From: Actinomycetospora corticicola
GTDB taxonomy: Bacteria; Actinomycetota; Actinomycetes; Mycobacteriales; Pseudonocardiaceae
Reading direction: 5' to 3'
Length of the DNA: 64,000 bases
Assembly (NCBI RefSeq): GCF_013409505.1
Contig: NZ_JACCBN010000001.1
Span: 806,001 to 870,000 of the forward strand
Below the pieces are notes generated by a model. The model was not told the DNA's origin. It worked only from the letters and a program-made list of their open reading frames with translations, and ran no database searches. Below, in pieces: positions 52,739-61,458 of the stretch (position 1 is the stretch's first letter; each line of letters begins with the position of its first letter). The position numbers and the translations under genes are program-made.

Positions 52739-54652
52739 TCACGCGCGCACCGCCTCCCGCAGGGTGTCCAGGCTGGAGGGGTCCTCCAGCGCCGAGGTGT
52801 CGCTGCGCGCCTCGCCGTGGAGCAGGACCTCGCGCATCAGCCGACGCATGATCTTGCCGGTCCGGGTCTTCGGCATCGCGGCGGTGACGATGACACGGTC
52901 GGGCCGGGCGAGCCCGCCGATCGTGTCGCCCACGAGCTGCGTGACCTCCCGGGCGATGTCGCCGGCGTCCCCGGCCGTCGTCACGAAGGCGACCGGCACC
53001 GTGCCCTTGGTGTCGTCCGGGACCCCGACGACGGCGGCCTCAACGACCCGCGGGTGCGAGCCGACGACGGCCTCGATCTCCATCGTCGAGAGCCGGTGGG
53101 CGGCGACGTTGATGACGTCGTCGGCGCGGCCGAGCACCCAGAGATGCCCGTCGTGGTCGACGACGGCCTCGTCGTTCGTGGCGTAGCGGCCGGGGAAGCG
53201 CGAGAAGTACGTCGCGAGGTACCGGTCGTGGTCGTCCCAGACCGTGCGGGCCAGCGTCGGGAAGGGCCTCGTCATGACGAGGTTGCCCTTGGTCCCGGCC
53301 GGGACGGGGCGGCCGTCGTCGTCGACCACCTCGCACGCGTGGCCGGGCAGCGTGGTGCCCGTGGAGCCCGCCTTCAGGTCGTCCACGCCGGCGACGGGAT
53401 AGGTCCACGTCGAGCCGGTCTCGGTCTGGCCGTAGGCGTTGACCACGGGGACGCCGAGGGTCTCGGTGGTCCAGGTGAAGGTCTCGCCGTCGAGGGGTTC
53501 GCCCTGCACCGTGATGAGGGAGAGCCGGGGGAGGGGGTGGTCGTGGGCCAGCGTGTCGCCGAACTTGCGGAGCATCCGCAGCACCGTCGGGGCGCAGAGC
53601 ACCTTGGTCACGGCGTGCTTCTCGCACACCTCGTAGAAGCGCGCGGTCGACGGCGTGTCCAACGCGCCCTCGTAGCAGGCGATCGTGGCGCCGTTGGCGA
53701 GCCCGCCGATCACCGCCTGGATCGGGAACGTCAGCCAGCCCACGTCCGCGGCGACCCAGTAGACGTCGTCGTCGGTGATCGCGGTCTGCCAGTGCGCGTT
53801 GGCCCAGGTGCCGAGGAGGAACCCGCCGACGGAGTGCACCACGCCCTTGGGTCTCGACTCCGTGCCGGAGGTGAAGATGAGGAACGCCGGCTCGTTGGCG
53901 TCGAGCGCGACGAGCTCACTGCCCTCGGGGTGCGCGTCGATCAGCGCGGCGTAGGAGGTCTCGCCCTCCTGGAGCGGGACGCCGTTGCCGGTGCGGTCGA
54001 CCACGACGGTGTGTTCGAGCGTCGGTGCGTCGGGGCGGGCCGAGCGCAGCGTGTCCAGCAGGGGCACGGGCTTGCCGCGGCGGTAGATCGCGTCGGCGAC
54101 CACCACCACCTTCGCGCGCGCCGACGCCAGCCGGGAGGCGACCGCGTCGCGGCCGAAGCCGGAGAACAGCACGGTGTAGATGGCGCCGATCCGGTTGCAG
54201 GCGTGGATCGCGGTGAACGCCTCGACGAGGTTCGGCATGTAGATCGCCACCACGTCGCCGCGGCCCACCCCGAGCGCGGTCAGCCCGGCCCCGAGCCGGG
54301 AGACCTCGTCGGCGAGCTCCGCGTAGGTCACCGTGCGGGAGTCGCCGGGCTCGCCCTCCCACACCACGGCGGGTCGGTCGGGCACGGACTCGGCCCAACG
54401 GTCGACGCAGTTGTCGGCGACGTTGATCAGCCCGCCGTCGAAGTAGCGGAAGTCGCCGAGCTCGCCGGTGCGGACCGTGTCGTAGGGCCGCAGCCAGCGG
54501 TGCTGGTCGGCCACCCAGGCCCAGTAGTCGTCGGGGTCGGCGTCGTGCAGCGCGCGGGCGTGCGCGATCTCCTCCGCGTACCGGGCCGATCGCTGCTCGT
54601 CGCGGAGCGGGATCAGCGGGGCGGAGATCAGGGCACCGAGCGAGTCGTCCAT
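52739..54652 (-). CDS. acetoacetyl/acyl-CoA synthetase (AMP-forming)
   Basis: 637 aa from ATG 54652, with a GGAGGAG ribosome-binding site. ACS-type adenylation enzyme with an ACAS-N-like start (YWAWVADQHRWLRPYDTVRT), the P-loop signature AFLIFTSGTESRPKGVVHSV, substrate pocket AYGQTETGSTW, hinge WVLGRADDVINVAAHRLSTM and lysine motif PKTRTGKIMRRL. Activates acetoacetate or a short-chain acid. Its place beside FadE-AccD suggests a role at the end of leucine breakdown. Confidence 0.9.
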   Translation of the reverse strand: MDDSLGALISAPLIPLRDEQRSARYAEEIAHARALHDADPDDYWAWVADQHRWLRPYDTVRTGELGDFRYFDGGLINVADNCVDRWAESVPDRPAVVWEGEPGDSRTVTYAELADEVSRLGAGLTALGVGRGDVVAIYMPNLVEAFTAIHACNRIGAIYTVLFSGFGRDAVASRLASARAKVVVVADAIYRRGKPVPLLDTLRSARPDAPTLEHTVVVDRTGNGVPLQEGETSYAALIDAHPEGSELVALDANEPAFLIFTSGTESRPKGVVHSVGGFLLGTWANAHWQTAITDDDVYWVAADVGWLTFPIQAVIGGLANGATIACYEGALDTPSTARFYEVCEKHAVTKVLCAPTVLRMLRKFGDTLAHDHPLPRLSLITVQGEPLDGETFTWTTETLGVPVVNAYGQTETGSTWTYPVAGVDDLKAGSTGTTLPGHACEVVDDDGRPVPAGTKGNLVMTRPFPTLARTVWDDHDRYLATYFSRFPGRYATNDEAVVDHDGHLWVLGRADDVINVAAHRLSTMEIEAVVGSHPRVVEAAVVGVPDDTKGTVPVAFVTTAGDAGDIAREVTQLVGDTIGGLARPDRVIVTAAMPKTRTGKIMRRLMREVLLHGEARSDTSALEDPSSLDTLREAVRA

Positions 54653-54675
54653 GACCTGCTCCTCCTCTGGTGGGA

Positions 54676-56247
54676 TCAGACGGGGCTGACGATGTGGTGG
54701 CGGCGCGGTGCGGAGCGGGTCCAGCCCTCGGCGTGCCGCATCCGCACGGCGAGCTCGGTGCGGAGCCCCTCCGGCGGCACGACGGTGTCGATGACGAGGT
54801 CGGAGCCCATCCGGAGCAGGTTGATCTCGGCGCGGTGTTCCTCGACCCGCTCCGCGACGAAGGCCTCGCGCTCGGCCTCGTCGGTGATGTCGGCGATCTT
54901 GCGCGCGTACACCGCGTTGACCGAGGCCTCCGGCCCCATCGCGCCGATGAACGCGCTGGGCAGGGCGATCGTGGCCCGCGGCTCGAACCCGGGGGCGCAC
55001 ATCGCGTAGAAGCCCGCGGCGTAGGCCTTGCGCAGGATCACCGAGAACTTCGGCACCTCGGCCGAGCTCATCGCGGCGATCAGCTTCGCGCCGTGGCGGA
55101 TGATGCCCTGCCGTTCGACCGCGACGCCGACCATGAAGCCCGGGACGTCCTGGAGGAACACCAGGGGGATGTTGAAGGCGTCGCACCAGGACACGAAGCG
55201 GGCGGCCTTGTCGGCGGAGTCGACGTGGATGGCGCCGGAGCGCACGCTCGGCTGGTTCGCGATCAGGCCGACCACGCGGCCCTCGAGGCGCGCGAGCCCC
55301 ACCACGATCTCGGGCGCCCAGTCCGGCTTGATCTCGAAGAACGAGCCGGCGTCGACGAGGCGGTCGATCACCGCGATCACGTCGTACCCGGTGACGGGGT
55401 CGGCGGGGATCAGGCCGTCCCAGTCGTCCTGCTCGGGCGCCCGCGCCTCGATGACGGCGGGCCGCGCGCTCCAGTCGCTCGGCAGGTAGGAGAACAGGAG
55501 CCGGGCGGCCGCGACGGCCTGCCAGTCCTCGTCGAACACGGAGTCACCGCAGCCGGAGACCTCGGCGTGCATCCGCGCGCCGCCCATCTCCTCCTCGGTG
55601 GTGCGCTCGCCGGTGACCTTCTCGGCCACCCGCGGGGAGGCCAGGAACATCGACGCGCGGCCCTCGACCATGCCGACCCAGTCGGTGAAGGCCGGCATGT
55701 ACGCGCCGCCCGCCGCCGATGGTCCGTGCAGGCAGCAGATCTGGGGGACCCGGCCGGACAGCGCCACCTGCAGGCGGAAGATCGCACTCGCGCCGCGTCG
55801 TCCCGGGAAGAAGCCCATCTGCTCGGTGAGCCGGCCGCCCGCGGAGTCCACCAGGTAGAACACCGGCAGCAGGTCCCGGTCGGCGCGCTCGAGGATGCGG
55901 ATCTGCTTCTCGCAGGTCTGCTGCCCCCACGACCCGGCCTTGACCCCGAAGTCGTGCGCGATCACGGCGACCGGACGGCCCTCGATCATGCCGACGCCGG
56001 TCACCACGCCGTCGGCCGGCAGGGGGCCGGCGAGCAGGCCGTCCTCGACGAACGAGCCCTCGTCGAGCAGCACCGCCAGCCGTTCCCGCGCGGTGAGCGT
56101 GCCCGGGTAGCGGCTGGTGTCGCCGCCCCGGAGCGCCCGCTCGGCCGCGGCGAGGATGTCGTCCGCCGAGGGAGGTGCCGGCGCCCCAGGGGGGACGGGC
56201 GCCGACACCTCCCTCGACGGACGGAGCCCGTTCGTCGTGCCCGTCAC
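54676..56247 (-). CDS. acyl-CoA carboxylase beta subunit (methylcrotonyl-type, AccD1-like)
   Basis: 523 aa from GTG 56247 (GTGA overlap with the acyl-CoA dehydrogenase gene). Both carboxyltransferase halves are visible: PVAVIAHDFGVKAGSWGQQT, FYLVDSAGGRLTEQMGFFPG and SAAGGAYMPAFTDWVGMVEG in the first, AAMSSAEVPKFSVILRKAYA and EPRATIALPSAFIGAMGPEA in the second. Length and motifs fit methylcrotonyl-CoA carboxylase beta. No biotin carboxylase/BCCP subunit gene is adjacent, though mycobacterial clusters have accA1 here. It must pair with one encoded elsewhere. Confidence 0.9.
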   Translation of the reverse strand: MTGTTNGLRPSREVSAPVPPGAPAPPSADDILAAAERALRGGDTSRYPGTLTARERLAVLLDEGSFVEDGLLAGPLPADGVVTGVGMIEGRPVAVIAHDFGVKAGSWGQQTCEKQIRILERADRDLLPVFYLVDSAGGRLTEQMGFFPGRRGASAIFRLQVALSGRVPQICCLHGPSAAGGAYMPAFTDWVGMVEGRASMFLASPRVAEKVTGERTTEEEMGGARMHAEVSGCGDSVFDEDWQAVAAARLLFSYLPSDWSARPAVIEARAPEQDDWDGLIPADPVTGYDVIAVIDRLVDAGSFFEIKPDWAPEIVVGLARLEGRVVGLIANQPSVRSGAIHVDSADKAARFVSWCDAFNIPLVFLQDVPGFMVGVAVERQGIIRHGAKLIAAMSSAEVPKFSVILRKAYAAGFYAMCAPGFEPRATIALPSAFIGAMGPEASVNAVYARKIADITDEAEREAFVAERVEEHRAEINLLRMGSDLVIDTVVPPEGLRTELAVRMRHAEGWTRSAPRRHHIVSPV

Positions 56248-57392
56248 GGGATGAGCCGCTTCGAGAGGATCTCGAGCTGGATCTCGTCGGTGCCCCCGCC
56301 GATGCGCAGGATTCGGACGTCGCGCTGGTGGCGCACGATCGGGGTCTCCTCCAGGTATCCGGCGCCGCCGAAGAGCTGCAGCGCCTCGTCGACGACGTGG
56401 TCGGCGACCTTCGCGGCGAAGTACTTGGCGGCGGCCACCGACCGGCCGGCCTCCGGGTGGTCGCGGTCGAGACGGTCGGCGGCCTGGTAGGTCAGCGCGC
56501 GGGCGGCCTCGAGCTCGATCTCGGCGGCCGCGATGCGGTGGCGGATCGTCTGGAGGCCCGTCAGCGGGGCGCCCGCGACCTCCCGGCCCGCCACGTACTC
56601 GGTGACCATCGTGAGGGCCTCGCTCGCGTGGCCCAGCCCCATCGCCGCGAGCACGACGCGCTCGAGCTGGAAGGCGGCCATGATCTGGTAGAAGCCGCGG
56701 TTCTCGGCGCCCAGCACGGCGTCGGCGCCGACCTCGACGCCGTCGAGGACCACCTCGCGGGTGTCCGAGGAGTGCCAGCCGAGCTTGCGCAGCGGCTGCC
56801 CGACCGACAGGCCCGGGGTGTCGGCGGGGACGACGAACGTGGTGATCCCGCGGTGGCCCGTGGCCTCGGTGCGGGCGCCGATGATCAGCACGTCGGCGAT
56901 CCCGGCGTTGGTGATGTACATCTTGCGGCCCTCGAGCCGCCAGCCGTCGTCGGTCCGCGTGGCCTTCGTCGTGATGCCCGCGACGTCCGACCCGGCGCCG
57001 GGCTCGGTGACGGCGATCGACGCGATCGCGGTGCCGGCGGCGATGCGCTCCACCCAGTCCTGCTGCTGCGCCGGCGTGCCGTGGCGGACCAGGTGCGGGC
57101 CCGCCATGTAGGCGCTGACCAGGGCGCCGACCGCGATCCCGCCGCACGCCCGGGAGAGCTCCTCGGCCAGCACGGTCACCGCGGTGTTCTCGCCGCCCTC
57201 ACCCGCCGACCCGCCGAACTCCGCCGGGGTGAGCAGCCCGAGGAGACCGGCCGCGCCCATCTCCTTCCACAGCTGCTCCGGAGGGTGGCCCTGGCGCTCG
57301 GACTCCTCGACGACGGGGCGCACCCGCTCGTCGGTGAAGCGGCGGACCGCCGCCCGGAAGTCCTCGTGCACCTCGTCGAGCTCGAACGCCAC
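56244..57392 (-). CDS. acyl-CoA dehydrogenase (FadE19/isovaleryl-type)
   Basis: 382 aa from GTG 57392, with GGGAG just upstream; ATG 57410 is less likely. FAD-dependent dehydrogenase: ASIAVTEPGAGSDVAGITTK, the WRLEGRKMYITNAGIADVLI loop, LGHASEALTMVTEYVAGREV and the C-terminal VRILRIGGGTDEIQLEIL. Likely oxidises isovaleryl- or a related branched acyl-CoA. It is first in the operon, divergent from tetR, with the palindromic operator 57446-57457 between them. Confidence 0.9.
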   Translation of the reverse strand: MAFELDEVHEDFRAAVRRFTDERVRPVVEESERQGHPPEQLWKEMGAAGLLGLLTPAEFGGSAGEGGENTAVTVLAEELSRACGGIAVGALVSAYMAGPHLVRHGTPAQQQDWVERIAAGTAIASIAVTEPGAGSDVAGITTKATRTDDGWRLEGRKMYITNAGIADVLIIGARTEATGHRGITTFVVPADTPGLSVGQPLRKLGWHSSDTREVVLDGVEVGADAVLGAENRGFYQIMAAFQLERVVLAAMGLGHASEALTMVTEYVAGREVAGAPLTGLQTIRHRIAAAEIELEAARALTYQAADRLDRDHPEAGRSVAAAKYFAAKVADHVVDEALQLFGGAGYLEETPIVRHQRDVRILRIGGGTDEIQLEILSKRLIP

Positions 57393-57445
57393 GCTGCATC
57401 TCCCGTACACATCGCCGTGCTCCGGCCCGGGTCGACCTGCTTCGA

Positions 57446-57457
57446 CCGACCGGTCGG
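57446..57457. promoter_or_regulatory. TetR-type operator palindrome
   Basis: A perfect 12-bp palindrome CCGACCGGTCGG lies 54 bp from the fadE start and 53 bp from the tetR start. Matches the size and centre of operators bound by actinobacterial fatty/branched-acid TetR regulators. Probably autoregulates tetR and the catabolic operon. Confidence 0.6.
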
Positions 57458-57509
57458 GCGAAAGTAGGTCAGCTCACAGCGCGAGGTCAACCGTCTAGGG
57501 TCGTCGGAT

Positions 57510-58106
57510 GTGACACCGCGAGCGAACGGCAGCCGCGCGGAGGAGCAGCGCCAGCGCATCCTCGCGGCGGCCGTCGGCGTGTTCAGTCGCCAGGGCTACC
57601 GGGCGACCTCGATGAACGACGTCGCCGCGGGGGTCGGGCTGTCCAAGCCGACGCTCTACCACTACGTCGCCACCAAGCAGGACCTGCTCGTCCAGATCTA
57701 CGAGCAGGTCCTCGACGAGAGCCTCGCCTCGGCCCGCGCGATCGTCGCGGCGGCCCCCACGCCGCTCGACGCCGTCCGGGGCCTCATCGTCGAGCGCGTC
57801 GCCTACACCTGCGAGCACCGCGACCTGCTGAAGATCTGTTTCGAGGAGGAGTCGGAGCTCCCGCCCGAGCTCGCGAACCCGATCCTCGAGCGTCGGCGTG
57901 CCTTCGAGGACGTGGTGCTCGCCGCCGTGGAGGCGCACCTCGCCGAGGCGGGCACCGAGCTGGTCATGTCGCCGAAGGTCTACGTCAACACCTGTCTCGG
58001 CGCGGCGAACTGGGCCTACAAGTGGTTCCACGCCGACGGTCCGTTGACCCCGCGGGCGTTGGGGGAGCAGGTCGCGGCGGTGCAGCTCGCGGTGCTCGGC
58101 GGCTGA
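57510..58106 (+). CDS. TetR-family transcriptional regulator
   Basis: 198 aa from GTG 57510. N-terminal HTH: RILAAAVGVFSRQGYRATSM, DVAAGVGLSKPTLYHYVATK; all-helical C-terminal ligand domain. Divergent from the catabolic operon, equivalent to Rv2506 next to the mycobacterial fadE19 cluster. Likely senses an acyl-CoA or branched acid and represses both directions through the palindrome between them. Confidence 0.9.
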   Translation: MTPRANGSRAEEQRQRILAAAVGVFSRQGYRATSMNDVAAGVGLSKPTLYHYVATKQDLLVQIYEQVLDESLASARAIVAAAPTPLDAVRGLIVERVAYTCEHRDLLKICFEEESELPPELANPILERRRAFEDVVLAAVEAHLAEAGTELVMSPKVYVNTCLGAANWAYKWFHADGPLTPRALGEQVAAVQLAVLGG

Positions 58107-58126
58107 TCCCCGGAGGGTGACTCGGG

Positions 58127-58170
58127 GAGTGCGGCGGAATGCGCCACCGTTGACACATTTCGCCGCACTC
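58127..58170 (+). repeat. palindrome family D, copy 1 (44 bp)
   Basis: Arms GAGTGCGGCG and CGCCGCACTC around a 24-nt loop. Shares 36 of 44 positions with 59139-59182 in the same orientation. It lies just downstream of the DUF559 gene stop and after the convergent tetR. Confidence 0.75.
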
Positions 58171-58174
58171 GCGA

Positions 58175-59080
58175 TCAGGTGCGGGCGGCGAGGACGGCCC
58201 GCAGGACGTCCAGGAACTCCTCCGGCGACCCGACGATCTGATGCCAGTTCGTGCGGACGACGATCCAGCCGGCAGCGGTGAGTGCGTTCTGCCGGCGCGC
58301 ATCGCGGAGGAAGGCGCGGAGGTCGCGGTGGTAGGCCCAGCCGTCGACCTCGACGATGACCTTCTCCCGCTGGAACGCCACGTCGGCGATCGCACGCCCG
58401 TAGCCGGGCAGGTCCAGGTCGAGGTTCGCGACCCAGCCGACCAGACCCGCTCCGGTCATGGCGGCATGGGCGCGCCGCTCGGCCTCGGACACCGCTCCGC
58501 CCGCCGCAAGGGCGAGGAGCCGGGCGACGACCGGCGTGCCCCGTCGTCGCGACCGACCCTCCTGGAGACGCTCCAGGATCGGCAGCGCCACCCGCCCCTG
58601 CTGCAGCGCCCGGTCCATCAGCCGGGCGCCCTCCTCCAGCCCCAGGTGCGCGGCGGCGTCGAGCACGGTGTGCGGCACGGTGGTCACCCGGAGCCCTCGG
58701 TGTCGAACGCTCACGGCGGGCGGGATGTGCCTGCGCACGATGCGGACGCCGGGACGAGTCCGGTGCTGACGGCGGGGCGGGACCGCGACGTCGATGACGT
58801 CCGGACACCGGTCGATCAGCCCGTGCCACCAGGCAGCGGCCGGGCCGACGAGGACGGCGTCCCCGCCCAGGGAGAGCAGGGCGGCCCGGACGAGGACCGT
58901 CGGCGTCCGCCGGTGCGACCCGACGAGGTAGACGCGGTGTGCGAGGCGGGTCCACTCGCCGGCGGCCACCTTGCGACGCACGGTCGTGTGGCTGTACCCG
59001 CAGTCCAGTGCCTGGCCCAACGTGATGGCGCCGTCCTGGTCGCGGACGGTCCGATGGAGACGTTTCTCGTCGAGGCTCAC
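58175..59080 (-). CDS. orphan AbiEi-like/DUF559 (Vsr-like) protein
   Basis: 301 aa from GTG 59080; upstream in-frame codons are open but low complexity. N-terminal winged-helix-like segment (ITLGQALDCGYSHTTVRRKV; WTRLAHRVYLVGSHRR) as in AbiEi/type IV antitoxins. The C-terminal DUF559/Vsr-like nuclease fold has KVIVEVDGWAYHRDLRAFLR with the acidic E-x-D and a following QNALTAAGWIVVRTNWHQIV. No toxin partner is adjacent. It is bracketed by two 44-bp palindromic direct repeats. Function unproven. Confidence 0.78.
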   Translation of the reverse strand: MSLDEKRLHRTVRDQDGAITLGQALDCGYSHTTVRRKVAAGEWTRLAHRVYLVGSHRRTPTVLVRAALLSLGGDAVLVGPAAAWWHGLIDRCPDVIDVAVPPRRQHRTRPGVRIVRRHIPPAVSVRHRGLRVTTVPHTVLDAAAHLGLEEGARLMDRALQQGRVALPILERLQEGRSRRRGTPVVARLLALAAGGAVSEAERRAHAAMTGAGLVGWVANLDLDLPGYGRAIADVAFQREKVIVEVDGWAYHRDLRAFLRDARRQNALTAAGWIVVRTNWHQIVGSPEEFLDVLRAVLAART

Positions 59081-59138
59081 ACGGGTTCTGACGGCGCCCG
59101 CGTGTTCGCGGATCCATCGAATCTCCACGGCCGCGCCC

Positions 59139-59182
59139 GACTGCGGCGGAATGTGCCGCGGGTGATGCACTTCGCCGCACTC
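59139..59182 (+). repeat. palindrome family D, copy 2 (44 bp)
   Basis: GACTGCGGCGG... ...CGCCGCACTC, same length and orientation as 58127-58170, differing at about 8 of 44 positions. It lies 59 bp upstream of the DUF559 start and 60 bp before the lipoprotein start at 59242. Confidence 0.7.
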
Positions 59183-59241
59183 GACGAGGGGGACCAGCTC
59201 CGGACGGCGGGTCGCGCGCGAGCGGAGCACGATCTGCACCC

Positions 59242-60726
59242 GTGACGAGACTCGGACGGCGGCTGGGTGTCGCCCTCGCTGCGGTGTCGGTGGTGGCCGG
59301 GTGCTCGACCGGCTCACCGCCCGCGCCCGCGCAGGCCTCGGCGCCCGCGACCGTCGCGCCGTACCCCGCACCGGAGGTGCCCGCCTCCGGCGCCGGGCTC
59401 GTCCTGCCGCCGGTCTCCGGTGCGGCGCCCGTCGCCCCGGCGCCGTCCGGCGGGGTGCGGGCGGGGGCGGACTGGACGACCTACCACGGGGACGCCGCCC
59501 GCGACGGCTACGTCGCGTCCGGCCCCGACCCGTCGTCGCCGGCCCTCGCGTGGCAGACCCCGCTCGACGGGAAGGTCTACGGGAGCCCCGTCGTCGTGGC
59601 CGGGGAGGTCGTCGCCGCGACGGAGGGCGGGTCGGTCTACGGCCTCGACGCGGTGAGCGGGGCGGTGCGGTGGCGGACCCACCTGGCCGATCCGCTGCCC
59701 GGCTCCGCCCTGCCCTGCGGGAACATCGATCCGATCGGCATCACCGGCTCGCCCGTGTTCGACCCGGCGACCGACCAGGTCTTCGTCGTGACCGCCGAAG
59801 CCGGCGTGCGCCACGAGCTCTACGCCGTCGATCCCGCGGACGGCGCGGTCCGCAGCCGCCGGGACGCCGACGTCCCCGGCGTCGACCCGGCCACCCACCT
59901 CCAGCGCGGCGCCCTCCTCGTCTCGCGGGGCACCGTCTACGTCCCCTACGGCGGCAACTACGGCGACTGCGGGCAGTACCGCGGGAGCGTCGTCGGCCTC
60001 CCGACGGCGGGTGGCGGGGCGCCGACGACGTTCGTCGTCCCGACCGGGCGTGAGGCCGGTATCTGGGCCGCGTCGGGTCCGGCAGGCCTGCCGAACGGCG
60101 ACGTCGTCGTCACCACCGGCAACGGCGAGGCGACCTCCGGGGACTGGGACCACAGCGACTCGGTGCTGCGCCTCTCGTCGTCCCTGGCCCTCGTCGACGG
60201 GTTCGCGCCCGTGGACTGGGCGCAGGAGAACTCGGTCGACGCCGACCTCGGGTCGACCGGCCCGGTCCTGCTGCCGGGCACGCACCTCGCGGTCGCCGCG
60301 GGCAAGGGCGGCGGAGTGTTCCTCGTCGACCTGTCGGCGCTCGGCGGCGTCGGCGGGCAGAAGGCCGCGCTCCAGGGCTGCGAGTCCTACGGCGGCGGGG
60401 CGGCCGCGCCGGTGCAGGGCGGGGGAGCGGTCGCCTACCTGCCGTGCAGTTCCGGCCTGCTGCAGGTGCGGGTCGGGCCGGACGGGGCGATGGTCGGCGG
60501 GTGGCGGGCGCCCGCGCAGGTGACCGGGTCACCGGTCATCGTCGGCAGCACGGTGTGGTCGCTGCAGCAGGACGGAGCGCTGATCGGGCTCGACGCGGCG
60601 ACGGGGACGCAGCGCGCGACGCTGTCGGTCGGGGACGCGACCCGCTTCGCGACGCCGGCCGTCAGTGGCAACGCGCTCTTCCTGCCGACCTCCCGGGGCG
60701 TCTCGGCGGTCCGCCTGGCCCCCTGA
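59242..60726 (+). CDS. PQQ-like beta-propeller lipoprotein
   Basis: 494 aa from GTG 59242. Signal RRLGVALAAVSVVAGC with lipobox VAGC. A Pro/Ala-rich linker to ~residue 75 is followed by a propeller with repeated blades: GKVYGSPVVVAGEVVAATEG, GSVYGLDAVSGAVRWRTHL, DPIGITGSPVFDPATDQVFV, QDGALIGLDAATGTQRATLS. Resembles BamB-like/PQQ-repeat proteins. The PQQ/metal catalytic residues of dehydrogenases are not evident, so a binding or scaffold role is likelier. Located on the outer face of the membrane. Confidence 0.83.
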   Translation: MTRLGRRLGVALAAVSVVAGCSTGSPPAPAQASAPATVAPYPAPEVPASGAGLVLPPVSGAAPVAPAPSGGVRAGADWTTYHGDAARDGYVASGPDPSSPALAWQTPLDGKVYGSPVVVAGEVVAATEGGSVYGLDAVSGAVRWRTHLADPLPGSALPCGNIDPIGITGSPVFDPATDQVFVVTAEAGVRHELYAVDPADGAVRSRRDADVPGVDPATHLQRGALLVSRGTVYVPYGGNYGDCGQYRGSVVGLPTAGGGAPTTFVVPTGREAGIWAASGPAGLPNGDVVVTTGNGEATSGDWDHSDSVLRLSSSLALVDGFAPVDWAQENSVDADLGSTGPVLLPGTHLAVAAGKGGGVFLVDLSALGGVGGQKAALQGCESYGGGAAAPVQGGGAVAYLPCSSGLLQVRVGPDGAMVGGWRAPAQVTGSPVIVGSTVWSLQQDGALIGLDAATGTQRATLSVGDATRFATPAVSGNALFLPTSRGVSAVRLAP

Positions 60727-60824
60727 CCGACGTTGCCCGACCCGTCGTCGGGAAGAGGACCGGAGCTGACCGCATCGACTCCTATCGTTGCTCCCACCAG
60801 CACCGATGATGGAGGCAGAACCGG

Positions 60825-61379
60825 ATGAGCACCGACCCGAGCACCCTGTCCGGCGAGCGACGGGACCTCGTCGAGGCCCTGCAGATGCACCGCGGACTGT
60901 TCCTGCAGACGCTCCAGGGGCTCACCGAGGAGCAGGCGCGGACGCGGACGACGTTCTCGCTGCTCAACCTCGCGGGACTGGTGAAGCACGTCGCGTACAC
61001 CGAGGCGGGGTGGCTGGCGTTCGCCAAGGAGGGCCCGACCGCGATGCCGATGGAGTGGCCGGAGGTCGACATGACCGACCCGGTGATCCAGGAGCGGATC
61101 GCGACCGGGGACATGCGCCACGACGAGTTCAACCTGCTCGGCGACGAGACGCTCGACGGGATCCTCGCCTACTACGCGAAGGTCGCGGACGAGACCGACG
61201 CCTACGTCGCGACCGCCGACCTCGACGTCGAGTGGCCCCTCCCGGAGGCGCCCTGGTTCACGCCGGGCGCCACGCGGTCGGTGCGGCGCGTGGCGATGCA
61301 CGTCGTCGCCGAGACCGCGCAGCACGCCGGGCACGCCGACTTCCTGCGCGAGGCGATCGACGGCGCCCGGACGATGTGA
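60825..61379 (+). CDS. DinB-family (DUF664) protein
   Basis: 184 aa. Four-helix DinB fold: LQMHRGLFLQTLQGLTEEQA, metal histidines in LVKHVAYTEAGWLAFAKEG and HVVAETAQHAGHADFLREAI. DUF664 members in actinobacteria may be mycothiol-linked; substrate unknown. Ends before palindrome family C. Confidence 0.87.
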   Translation: MSTDPSTLSGERRDLVEALQMHRGLFLQTLQGLTEEQARTRTTFSLLNLAGLVKHVAYTEAGWLAFAKEGPTAMPMEWPEVDMTDPVIQERIATGDMRHDEFNLLGDETLDGILAYYAKVADETDAYVATADLDVEWPLPEAPWFTPGATRSVRRVAMHVVAETAQHAGHADFLREAIDGARTM

Positions 61380-61391
61380 GCCACCCCCGTC

Positions 61392-61444
61392 GGAACGAAC
61401 GGGTCGTTCGTGGCCTCCAGCTGCACGAACGACCCGTTCGTTCC
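61392..61444. terminator. perfect 21-bp-arm palindrome (family C)
   Basis: Arms 61392-61412 (GGAACGAACGGGTCGTTCGT then G) and 61424-61444 are perfect reverse complements with an 11-nt loop. A nested ACGAAC...GTTCGT dyad lies inside each arm. Between the convergent DinB and GNAT genes. GAACGAACGG is shared with the arm of 33403-33454. Confidence 0.8.
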
Positions 61445-61458
61445 TCAGGAGGAGGGCG

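Noticed and set aside
54676..57147. An 823-codon minus-strand frame suggesting a FadE-AccD fusion.
   Set aside because: The first 300 codons are an out-of-frame shadow of the acyl-CoA dehydrogenase; AccD homology begins at GTG 56247.
58175..59080. A type IV toxin-antitoxin pair (AbiEi with AbiEii).
   Set aside because: Only the antitoxin-like/DUF559 protein is present; no nucleotidyltransferase toxin is adjacent.
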